From an uncultured Prevotellaceae bacterium (GTDB lineage: Bacteria > Bacteroidota > Bacteroidia > Bacteroidales > Bacteroidaceae), in contig CAMVUB010000022.1 of the NCBI GenBank assembly GCA_947170495.1, forward strand, positions 1 to 36,339: a stretch of DNA of 36,339 bases. The letters run 5' to 3'. Below the pieces are notes generated by a model. The model had not been told where the DNA came from, searched no databases, and saw nothing but the letters and a program-made list of their open reading frames with translations. Made by a program: the position numbers and the translations under genes. Numbering within the stretch: the first letter of the stretch is position 1; every line of letters starts with the position of its first letter. Positions 26,615 to 32,356 of this stretch are shown piece by piece.

Positions 26615-27229
26615 TTAGCGGAAGAAGGAGAAGTTAACGCTACCGTAGGCGCGATGTCCGATGAAATGGGGGTGTTCGGAGAAATCCTGCGTCTTGCCGT
26701 GCTCCAAAACGAACAGTCCCCCCTCCTTTAACAATTGATGATTGTTGATTGATGATTGATGATTGTTGTTTGATGATATTTGATTGTATTCATCATTCAT
26801 CAATCCTAATTCATCATTAAAAATGAGGTCTGGCAGCTGCTCTAACTGTGGCAGTGCGTAGGGCGGATCCGCAAAGATGAAGTCATAGGAGCCTGGGGCT
26901 TTCTTAAGGAAGCGAAGAACGTCGGCACGCAGAAGCGTAACATCGTCCTCAGCCTTCAGCTGGCGCAGGAACTGACGGATGAAAGAGATATGCTGCGGGT
27001 CCAGTTCTACTGCTGTCACATGAGCGCAGCCTCGCGAGAGCAGTTCCAGCGTGATGCTACCCGTGCCGGCAAAGAGGTCGAGTGCCTGCGGGGCCTCCTC
27101 CTCGAAATCCACATATGAGCGCAGGACATTGAACAAGTTCTCCTTGGCAAAGTCCGTCGTGGGACGTGCCTTGAAGCTTCGCGGCACCTCGAAATGCCGC
27201 CCTTTATATTTCCCAGCTACTACTCGCAT
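26615..27229 (-). CDS. rsmD: 16S rRNA (guanine-966-N2)-methyltransferase with a 28-residue repeat insert
   Basis: Methylates G966 of 16S rRNA. It has 204 residues with an N-terminal RVVAGKYKGRHFEVP and RPTTDFAKENLFNVL, SAM-binding DLFAGTGSITLELLSRG (51-67) and catalytic DPPY (121-124). Residues 138-165 (NDELGLMNDEYNQ... to ...INNHQ) are encoded by exactly twelve 7-bp units and interrupt the segment between LPDLIF and LLKEGG, which are adjacent in family members I know. The 84-bp length keeps the frame. The insert is hydrophilic and Asn-rich and probably forms a surface loop, so activity may be kept. Confidence 0.92.
   Translation of the reverse strand: MRVVAGKYKGRHFEVPRSFKARPTTDFAKENLFNVLRSYVDFEEEAPQALDLFAGTGSITLELLSRGCAHVTAVELDPQHISFIRQFLRQLKAEDDVTLLRADVLRFLKKAPGSYDFIFADPPYALPQLEQLPDLIFNDELGLMNDEYNQISSNNNHQSSINNHQLLKEGGLFVLEHGKTQDFSEHPHFIGHRAYGSVNFSFFR
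26735..26818. repeat. Heptad array inside rsmD (twelve units)
   Basis: Twelve 7-bp units: TTGATGA and TTGTTGA forms on the left, and CATCATT, CATCAAT and CCTAATT forms on the right. The right half is roughly the reverse complement of the left, giving a hairpin. The total of 84 bp is a multiple of 3. Confidence 0.9.
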
Positions 27230-27232
27230 TCT

Positions 27233-27258
27233 CTTGAACTCTTGAACTCCTTGAATAC
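27233..27258. repeat. Short TTGAACTC-type repeat upstream of rsmD
   Basis: CTTGAACT is repeated with the variant CCTTGAAT just 5' of the rsmD start. It is related in style to the heptads, with an 8-bp period. Confidence 0.5.
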
Positions 27259-27359
27259 TTATATTCTGGTCGTCACTTCGTTGACTTTGTCGTCCTCGAA
27301 CGCGACTCGGCCATTGATGCGAGCATCATGGCTCTCACTGCTTTCTCGGTTCCTCAAAA

Positions 27360-27425
27360 TTTGAAACAAAAATTTTTGTTTTAATTTTATTTATAATTTT
27401 TGCTTTAATTTTGAGCGTAGCGACC
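27360..27425 (+). repeat. Dispersed 66-bp AT-rich repeat, copy A
   Basis: Begins TTTGAAACAAAAATTTTT and ends TTTTGAGCGTAGCGACC. A second copy with the same ends lies at 36227-36293 in the same orientation. It lies in the gap between rsmD and DHFR-2, has no open frame of note, and its role is unknown. Confidence 0.85.
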
Positions 27426-27462
27426 CATTAAACCATTAAACCTTAAACTTTAAACCTTAAAC
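27425..27462. repeat. Heptad repeat at the 3' end of DHFR-2
   Basis: Five units of the ATTAAAC, CTTAAAC and TTTAAAC types. They code for the last residues LRFKV and the stop of DHFR-2. Confidence 0.85.
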
Positions 27463-27943
27463 GACGTTCATAATCTATGAACGTGTAGTCAAACGCATGG
27501 CGCTCGTCGGCGTCGTGGTGTTCTTTTGCTGTCACCTTCCATTCATCCGGGTTCAGCTGTGGGAAGAATACATCGGCAGCTGCGGGTGTGTCGTGTACCA
27601 ATGTCAGTTGCAGCTTATCGGCGTAGGGCAGCGCTTCGGCATACACGCTGGCACCACCAATAACGAAGACCTCCTCGTCGGGCTTGCAGGCAGCCAAGGC
27701 CTGCTCCAGCGAAGCGAATACCTCCACGTTTTCGGCGGTGAAATCGGCATTTCTCGTCAGCACGATGTTCCTGCGGTTGGGCAGCGCCCCCTTGGGCAGC
27801 GACTCAAACGTCTTGCGGCCCATCACGATGGTATGTCCTGTCGTGAGTGCCTTGAACCGCTTCAGGTCGTTGGGCAACCAGTACAGCAGTTTGTTCTCAT
27901 GTCCGATGGCCCCATTCTCCGCCACCGCCGCTACAAGACTCAC
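27443..27943 (-). CDS. folA: Dihydrofolate reductase, copy 2, with start and end built from repeats
   Basis: A second DHFR, about 166 residues from GTG at 27943 or 185 from ATG at 28000. The DHFR motifs LPNDLKRFK, GRKTFESLP and VIGGASVY are intact. From the GTG the protein begins (M)SLVAAVAENGAIG, aligning with the MLTLIAAVAENGAIG of copy 1, so I prefer it. From the ATG it would first read IIRPSLVREGSG, the translation of a GC-rich palindrome. The C-terminal LRFKV comes from heptads. It lies downstream of thyA on the same strand, the classical thymidylate-folate pairing. Confidence 0.9.
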   Translation of the reverse strand: MSLVAAVAENGAIGHENKLLYWLPNDLKRFKALTTGHTIVMGRKTFESLPKGALPNRRNIVLTRNADFTAENVEVFASLEQALAACKPDEEVFVIGGASVYAEALPYADKLQLTLVHDTPAAADVFFPQLNPDEWKVTAKEHHDADERHAFDYTFIDYERRLRFKV

Positions 27944-27973
27944 CCCCGACCCCTCTCTAACCAGAGAGGGGCG
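27938..27973. repeat. GC-rich palindromic repeat, copy 4 (at the DHFR-2 start)
   Basis: ACTCACCCCCGACCCC, then CTCTCT, a four-base loop and AGAGAGGGG. It contains the likely GTG start of DHFR-2. It is the inverse of copy 5 at 28058 with the same flanking arm. Confidence 0.9.
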
Positions 27974-28057
27974 TATGATGTTTTGTGAACTGGTACTCAT
28001 GAAAATAAAAACTTGATAGGTGCTTAAGTGAAATCTTTTATAGATGCTTAGGTATAT

Positions 28058-28094
28058 ACTCCCCTCTCTGCGTAGAGAGGGGTCGGGGGTGAGT
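28058..28094. repeat. GC-rich palindromic repeat, copy 5 (after thyA)
   Basis: ACTCCCCTCTCT, a four-base loop, AGAGAGGGG, then TCGGGGGTGAGT. It ends two bases from the thyA stop. With copy 4 it forms an inverted pair bracketing the 84-bp thyA-DHFR-2 spacer. Confidence 0.9.
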
Positions 28095-28096
28095 CC

Positions 28097-28891
28097 CTAG
28101 ACCGCTACCTCCGCCTTAATATGCGGCCACGGGTCGTAGCCTTCAAGTTGGAAATCCTCGTAGCGGAAGGCGAAGAGGTCTTTCACGTCGGGATTGATCA
28201 CCATGCGGGGCAGGGGTCGCGGCGTGCGCGTCAGCTGCAACTGTGCCTGCTCGATATGGTTCAGGTAGAGATGTGTGTCACCCGTCGTGTGGATGAAATC
28301 GCCCGCTTCGAGTCCCGTGACCTGCGCCATCATCTGCAGCAGCAGGGCGTAGGACGCGATGTTGAACGGCACACCCAGGAACGTGTCCGCCGATCGTTGG
28401 TAGAGCTGCAGGCTCAGGCGGCCGTCGGCAACATAGAACTGGAACAGGCAGTGGCAGGGCGGCAGCGCCATCTTATCCACCTCGGCCACGTTCCATGCCG
28501 ACACCATCATTCGCCGTGAGTCGGGGTGGTGCTTGATGAGATCCACCACGTTGGCAATCTGGTCGATGGTGCCGCCGTTGTAGTCGGGCCACGACCGCCA
28601 CTGGTGGCCATACACAGGCCCCAGGTCGCCGTTCTCATCGGCCCACTCATCCCATATCGTCACCTTATTGTCGTGGAGGTATTGGATATTGGTGTCCCCC
28701 TTGAGGAACCATAACAGCTCGTGTATGATGCTGCGCAGGTGTAGCTTCTTGGTGGTCAACAGGGGAAAGCCGTCGGCCATGTGGAACCGCATCTGGTGGC
28801 CGAACACGCTCTTCGTGCCCGTGCCCGTGCGATCGGTCTTCACAGCACCCTCATCGAGGATGCGCTGTAGTAAATCGAGGTATTGTTTCAT
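28097..28891 (-). CDS. thyA: Thymidylate synthase
   Basis: Converts dUMP to dTMP with methylene-tetrahydrofolate, releasing dihydrofolate for DHFR. It has 264 residues, the same length as E. coli ThyA, and nucleophile C146 in [10 protein letters not shown]. The other blocks are [50 protein letters not shown] and the C-terminal [12 protein letters not shown]. It starts a transcript that continues into DHFR-2. Confidence 0.97.
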   Translation of the reverse strand: MKQYLDLLQRILDEGAVKTDRTGTGTKSVFGHQMRFHMADGFPLLTTKKLHLRSIIHELLWFLKGDTNIQYLHDNKVTIWDEWADENGDLGPVYGHQWRSWPDYNGGTIDQIANVVDLIKHHPDSRRMMVSAWNVAEVDKMALPPCHCLFQFYVADGRLSLQLYQRSADTFLGVPFNIASYALLLQMMAQVTGLEAGDFIHTTGDTHLYLNHIEQAQLQLTRTPRPLPRMVINPDVKDLFAFRYEDFQLEGYDPWPHIKAEVAV

Positions 28892-28911
28892 CGTTCTGTC
28901 GTTTTCCGCGG

Positions 28912-28919
28912 CAAAATTA
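28912..28919 (-). promoter_or_regulatory. -7 box of thyA
   Basis: TAATTTTG on the minus strand fits TAnnTTTG and lies 20 bases before the thyA ATG. Confidence 0.5.
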
Positions 28920-28940
28920 GTAAAATAATCACGAAAACTC

Positions 28941-28978
28941 CCTAAAACTTTAAACTTTAAACCTTAAACTTTAAACTT
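28941..28978. repeat. Heptad repeat between thyA and the RsmF-like gene
   Basis: Five units (ACTTTAA, ACCTTAA) between the two divergent -7 boxes, in the place where the -33 region of the right-hand gene would be. Confidence 0.85.
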
Positions 28979-28983
28979 TTCCC

Positions 28984-28991
28984 TACCTTTG
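28984..28991 (+). promoter_or_regulatory. -7 box of the RsmF-like gene, very close to the start codon
   Basis: TACCTTTG matches TAnnTTTG exactly. Only 4 bases separate it from the ATG at 28996, so the transcript would start at or beside the start codon. Confidence 0.6.
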
Positions 28992-28995
28992 TACC

Positions 28996-30270
28996 ATGAA
29001 ACTACCGAAAGACTTTGAATGCTACTTCGCCGCGCGGTGGAGTAGGGAGGATGTGGAGGCTTTGCTGCAGGGCTTGGACGGCGAGCCCGCTGTCAGCATA
29101 CGCCTCAACCCCCGACGCCTGCCCATAGACCTTGAACCCGAAGGTGCCGACGGTCGCGTGCCTTGGTGTCCGGAGGGCTTCTACCTGCGTGAGCGCCCGC
29201 AGTTCACTGCCGACCCGCTCCTCCACGCCGGTGCCTACTACGTTCAGGAAGCCAGCTCCATGTTTTTGGCCCATGTGTTGCGTGCAGCGGTAATGCCCCG
29301 CTGGTCGCAGGGCATTACCGCTGCCCTCGATCTCTGTGCTGCCCCTGGCGGCAAGAGCACGCTGCTGCGTTCGCTGCTGCCCGACGACTGCCTGCTGGTG
29401 AGCAATGAACCTCTCCGTGCGCGTGCACAGGTGTTGGCAGAGAACCTCGCCAAATGGGGCCATCCAAATGTCCTCGTGACGCAAACCTACGCCCGCGACC
29501 TCACGAAAGCCCTACGCGGCAAGCGCCATTTCGACCTCATCCTGGCCGACGTCCCCTGCTCCGGTGAAGGAATGATGCGTAAGGAGGAAGAAGCCGTGCG
29601 GCAGTGGTCTCCGTCGTTTGTGGCCGAGTGTGCCGCCCTGCAGCGCACCATCGTCGAGGACATCTGGCCCGCCCTGCGCCCCGGCGGCATCCTCATCTAC
29701 AGCACCTGCACCTTCAACCCCGAGGAAGATGAGGACAATGTCGAATGGATTGCCCGCCACCTCGGCGCCACCCTCCTCCCCATCCCCATCGATCCCACTT
29801 GGAACCTCAAAGACCCCTTGCAGTCCCCCTCTCAACCCTCATCCCTCAACCCTCAACCCTCAACCGTCCCCCGCCGGGGGACCACAGGGGGGCTCCATTT
29901 TCTCCCCGGGAGGGTACGCGGCGAGGGCTTCTTCTGTGCCGTCCTGCAGAAGGACGGCGAAGCCGAGCAGCATGCGAAAAACGACGATTTCATCGCCGCT
30001 TTCTCCAAGCTGCCGACCCTCCCCACCGACCAACTCGATGCCCCCGACGCCCCACGCGTAGAGCTCTCCCTCGACGATGCCATCCGCTACCTCCAGCGCG
30101 AAGCCCTCGTCCTGCCCCCCGACACCCCACGCGGCATCGTGCAGGTCTGCTTCCGCGGCCAGCGCCTCGGCCTCGTCAAGAACCTCGGCACTCGCGCCAA
30201 CAACCTCTACCCCAAAGAATGGCGCATCCGCAGCTCCTTCATCACCCCCCACACGCTTTTTCCCGTCTGA
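28996..30270 (+). CDS. RsmF/NSUN-family rRNA cytosine-C5 methyltransferase with repeat insert
   Basis: 424 residues. The SAM site is CAAPGGKST (114-122). Motif IV is DVPCSGEGMMRK (C188) and motif VI is STCTFNPEEDE (C238, the expected nucleophile). The C-terminal part with LHFLPGRVRGEGFF resembles the RsmF/YebU C-terminal PUA-like region. Residues about 279-300 (SQPSSLNPQPSTVPRRGTTG) come from five CTCAACC-type heptads followed by a short GC-rich palindrome, placed between the methyltransferase core and the C-terminal domain. The site is a linker, so it may be tolerated. The frame continues after the TGA into a GH16 remnant. Confidence 0.9.
   Translation: MKLPKDFECYFAARWSREDVEALLQGLDGEPAVSIRLNPRRLPIDLEPEGADGRVPWCPEGFYLRERPQFTADPLLHAGAYYVQEASSMFLAHVLRAAVMPRWSQGITAALDLCAAPGGKSTLLRSLLPDDCLLVSNEPLRARAQVLAENLAKWGHPNVLVTQTYARDLTKALRGKRHFDLILADVPCSGEGMMRKEEEAVRQWSPSFVAECAALQRTIVEDIWPALRPGGILIYSTCTFNPEEDEDNVEWIARHLGATLLPIPIDPTWNLKDPLQSPSQPSSLNPQPSTVPRRGTTGGLHFLPGRVRGEGFFCAVLQKDGEAEQHAKNDDFIAAFSKLPTLPTDQLDAPDAPRVELSLDDAIRYLQREALVLPPDTPRGIVQVCFRGQRLGLVKNLGTRANNLYPKEWRIRSSFITPHTLFPV
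29831..29893. repeat. Heptad array plus GC palindrome inside the RsmF-like gene
   Basis: Five CTCAACC-type units (29831-29865) are followed immediately by GTCCCCCGCCGGGGGACCAC and a G run (29866-29893). The two repeat families are joined here inside coding sequence. Confidence 0.85.
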
Positions 30271-30411
30271 CTATTGATACAACCCTTCACCCGTCCGCAG
30301 TACATTCTCCTGAACCTCGCCTTAGGCGGCGACAACGGCGGCCCCATCGACGACACCGCCTTCCCCCTGCGCTACGAAATAGAATATGTCCGCGTGTACG
30401 CGAGGAAGTAA
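30271..30411 (+). pseudogene. C-terminal remnant of a GH16 glycoside hydrolase
   Basis: Starting right after the methyltransferase stop and in the same frame, the sequence reads PFTRPQYILLNLALGG, GGPIDDTAFPLRYEIEYVRVYARK, then TAA. This is the typical last portion of GH16 laminarinase/beta-glucanase-type enzymes (LNLALGG...IDD..FP..YE.DYVRVY). About 45 codons remain and the catalytic ExDxxE region is absent. It is a decayed leftover, perhaps from a deletion that joined this point to the methyltransferase end. Confidence 0.78.
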
Positions 30412-30415
30412 CGCT

Positions 30416-31783
30416 TCACTTATCTCCCAATCCCGCAAGATTGAAGTGATAGATAGTGTCTGCGGGCTGGGCTTGTTCCATGAAGGCAATCATGTAAATG
30501 GGATAATAGGTGATGCGCCCTTGCGTGTGCACATTGTCTTGACAAAAGACAGCAGCTGATGCGATTTGATACTCCTCATTTCCCATGATATTGGATAGCG
30601 CATTGTGCCGTGCATAGTCCTTGCCGGACTTGACTTCAATCGGTACGACATTGTTATCGTGTTCAACGACAAAATCCAGCTCGCCCTGTTTCTTGCTGTT
30701 GAAGTAGTACAGGGCGTGTTCCACCGCGAAGCCGTGGGCGTATAATTCCTGCGCCACGAGGTTTTCGTAGATGCCACCGAAGTTGATGTTTGAGTCCTTG
30801 CTGAGTAGCCTTGCCTGTATGTTACCACCATACATGGCCGCCAGAAGCCCCACATCATTCAGGAACAGCTTGAAGAGATTGCGCTGTTTGTTGAGCAGTA
30901 ATGGTAGCTTGGGCTCTTCCAGATTGTAGGTGGGAATAGCGACCCCTGCATCTTTCAGCCACACAAAGCTGTCTTCATATCTGTTGAAGCGCGCTTTCTC
31001 ATTCAGCTCTTTGAGAATGAACCTCTTGTTCTTCGCATTGAGTTCCGAAGGAATCAGGTCATAGATTTCCTCTATCTGAAGTTTGCGCTCAGGATCATAG
31101 CGCGTGATGTCACGTTTATAGGTTCTGATAATGCCTCGTTGCTCCTCATACACCTTCCTCAGGTTATTCGTATCAAGATATTTCTGCACGGCTGCAGGCA
31201 TGCCTCCCATGATGAGATACAAGCGTATTGCCTCCAACATTCGCTGGTGGATGAACGTATCTACAGGTCGCTGCTGTTCATACGCCTCGCGCAAATGAGT
31301 GACCACATCGTCGCCAATGCCGATAGCTGCAAAGAACTCCACGAGGTCTAAGGGATACATTTCTATTTCATCCATATATCCCACAGGCACGCTGCGCAGG
31401 TCTTTCAGCTCCACGCCCAGAAGCGAGCCGCTCATCACATATTTGTAACTGCCTTCATCCACGAGGAATTTGATGGCCGTAACGATTTCCTTACACTCCT
31501 GCACTTCGTCGAAGAAAATAAGAGTCTTGCCTGGGACCAAAGGCTTGTTGACAAATGCCGAGAGCCGCAGCAAGATGTCCCGAGCACTCTGGGTCTCTTG
31601 GAAGATTCCCACGGCATCAGGCTGTTCCAGGAAATTCACTTCAACGACATACTCGAAGCATTCTTTCCCGATCTTTCTTATCAGGAATGTCTTTCCGACT
31701 TGTCGAGCGCCGGTCACTAATAAAGCACGCTTATCATGCGTGATAAAGTCATGGACAAACGGGCTGATTTTACGTTTTATCAT
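30416..31783 (-). CDS. AAA-family ATPase with DUF4143 domain
   Basis: 455 residues. Walker A is GARQVGKTF near 25-33 and Walker B is LIFFDEVQE near 88-96 in the AAA_14 domain. The second half holds DUF4143, with the nuclease-like pattern ELDFVVEHDNNVVPIEVKSGKD, which resembles a PD-(D/E)xK active site (E..D...PIEVK). These ATPases are very numerous in Bacteroidetes and their function is unknown; suggestions include DNA processing or toxin-like roles. Its 5' gap carries 33-bp tandem repeats, and its 3' end lies 4 bp from the GH16 remnant, so this looks like an accessory insertion. Confidence 0.9.
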   Translation of the reverse strand: MIKRKISPFVHDFITHDKRALLVTGARQVGKTFLIRKIGKECFEYVVEVNFLEQPDAVGIFQETQSARDILLRLSAFVNKPLVPGKTLIFFDEVQECKEIVTAIKFLVDEGSYKYVMSGSLLGVELKDLRSVPVGYMDEIEMYPLDLVEFFAAIGIGDDVVTHLREAYEQQRPVDTFIHQRMLEAIRLYLIMGGMPAAVQKYLDTNNLRKVYEEQRGIIRTYKRDITRYDPERKLQIEEIYDLIPSELNAKNKRFILKELNEKARFNRYEDSFVWLKDAGVAIPTYNLEEPKLPLLLNKQRNLFKLFLNDVGLLAAMYGGNIQARLLSKDSNINFGGIYENLVAQELYAHGFAVEHALYYFNSKKQGELDFVVEHDNNVVPIEVKSGKDYARHNALSNIMGNEEYQIASAAVFCQDNVHTQGRITYYPIYMIAFMEQAQPADTIYHFNLAGLGDK

Positions 31784-31817
31784 GATGTTTTCTTCTATAA
31801 TCTTGCCTTGTTCGCTG

Positions 31818-31848
31818 CAAAAGTATGATTTTCAATTGAAACGAGCAA
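31818..31848 (-). promoter_or_regulatory. Promoter of the AAA/DUF4143 gene
   Basis: On the minus strand TACTTTTG (31818-31825) lies 20 bases downstream of a TTG (31846-31848). The leader is about 30 bases. Confidence 0.55.
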
Positions 31849-31864
31849 GAAAAGAAGTCAAAAT

Positions 31865-31945
31865 TTACACTTTTCCAACATGAAATAGACCTATTTCTTA
31901 CACTTTTCCAATATGAAATAGGCCTATTTTGTACACTTTTCCAAT
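31865..31945. repeat. 33-bp tandem repeat with internal palindrome upstream of the ATPase
   Basis: Two full units (31865-31897 and 31898-31930) and a 15-bp partial third unit. Each begins TTACACTTTTCCAA. The second contains the perfect 14-bp palindrome AAATAGGCCTATTT, and the first has one mismatch in it. They lie just upstream of the ATPase promoter, so an operator or iteron-like site is possible. Confidence 0.85.
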
Positions 31946-31965
31946 CCTACGATTGTCTCACTGTA

Positions 31966-32009
31966 CAAAACATCGCGCCCTGCGACTCACGAACGAGTGC
32001 AGGGCGCGA
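31966..32009 (-). terminator. Strong hairpin, likely terminator for the 59-residue peptide gene
   Basis: TCGCGCCCTGC.ACTC and GAGT.CAGGGCGCGA form a stem of about 15 bp with a six-base loop. Read on the minus strand it is followed by TGTTTTG. It lies about 55 bases beyond the stop of the small gene. Confidence 0.6.
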
Positions 32010-32022
32010 AGGGAAGGTTTCT

Positions 32023-32060
32023 ACTCCCCTCGCCCTTTGGAGAGGGGGCGGGGGTGAGGC
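32023..32060. repeat. GC-rich palindromic repeat, copy 6
   Basis: ACTCCCCTCGCCC, TTTGG, then GAGAGGGGGCGGGGGTGAG, in the same orientation as copy 5. It lies between the hairpin at 31966 and the stop of the small gene. Confidence 0.85.
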
Positions 32061-32063
32061 TTC

Positions 32064-32243
32064 TTACTTATTGTTCCAAATGTCGCTCCAGTCACCAGAG
32101 GTCTTGGTGTCTGAAGTCGTGACGTTACCGTTTGTTGTACCGCCTGTTCCCAGCGTGCTACCACCTGAGAGGGAGACAAGAAGTGCGTCTGTCTGAGAGA
32201 GCATAACCACTGCGGTTGCGGGTATGATATATGTCTTTTTCAT
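32064..32243 (-). CDS. Small 59-residue peptide of a Bacteroidales MKKTYI-type family
   Basis: An ATG-to-TAA frame of 60 codons. It begins MKKTYIIPATAVVMLSQTD, then LLVSLSGGS, and ends in a Gly/Thr/Asn-rich part with SGDWSDIWNNK. Prevotella and Bacteroides genomes carry many short genes starting MKKTYI.P...V....LL..S; I recall them as unnamed and mostly overlooked. It follows the 1235-residue secreted protein on the same strand by 113 bp. The charged-hydrophobic-Gly pattern suggests a leader-like or exported peptide, but this is inference. Confidence 0.72.
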   Translation of the reverse strand: MKKTYIIPATAVVMLSQTDALLVSLSGGSTLGTGGTTNGNVTTSDTKTSGDWSDIWNNK

Positions 32244-32273
32244 TGTTGTCTTTGAACTTAAATGTTATTTGAT

Positions 32274-32346
32274 GGGAACTTAAATCTGACGCAAATCATC
32301 ACATAAATCTTTATTTAAGTTTGAATTTATGCCAGATTTAAGTTCC
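32274..32346. repeat. 14-bp inverted repeat between the small gene and the secreted protein gene
   Basis: GGAACTTAAATCTG (32275-32288) and its exact reverse complement (32333-32346) enclose 44 AT-rich bases. On the minus strand this is downstream of the large gene and upstream of the small one. It could be a hairpin or an operator. Confidence 0.75.
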
Positions 32347-32356
32347 TGTTCTCATT

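Noticed and set aside
30416..31783. AAA/DUF4143 protein considered as a transposase or phage gene
   Set aside because: Walker motifs and the DUF4143 half place it in a chromosomal accessory ATPase family; there are no terminal inverted repeats or phage neighbours.
31865..31945. 33-bp tandem repeat considered as a CRISPR array
   Set aside because: The units are directly adjacent, with no unique spacers.
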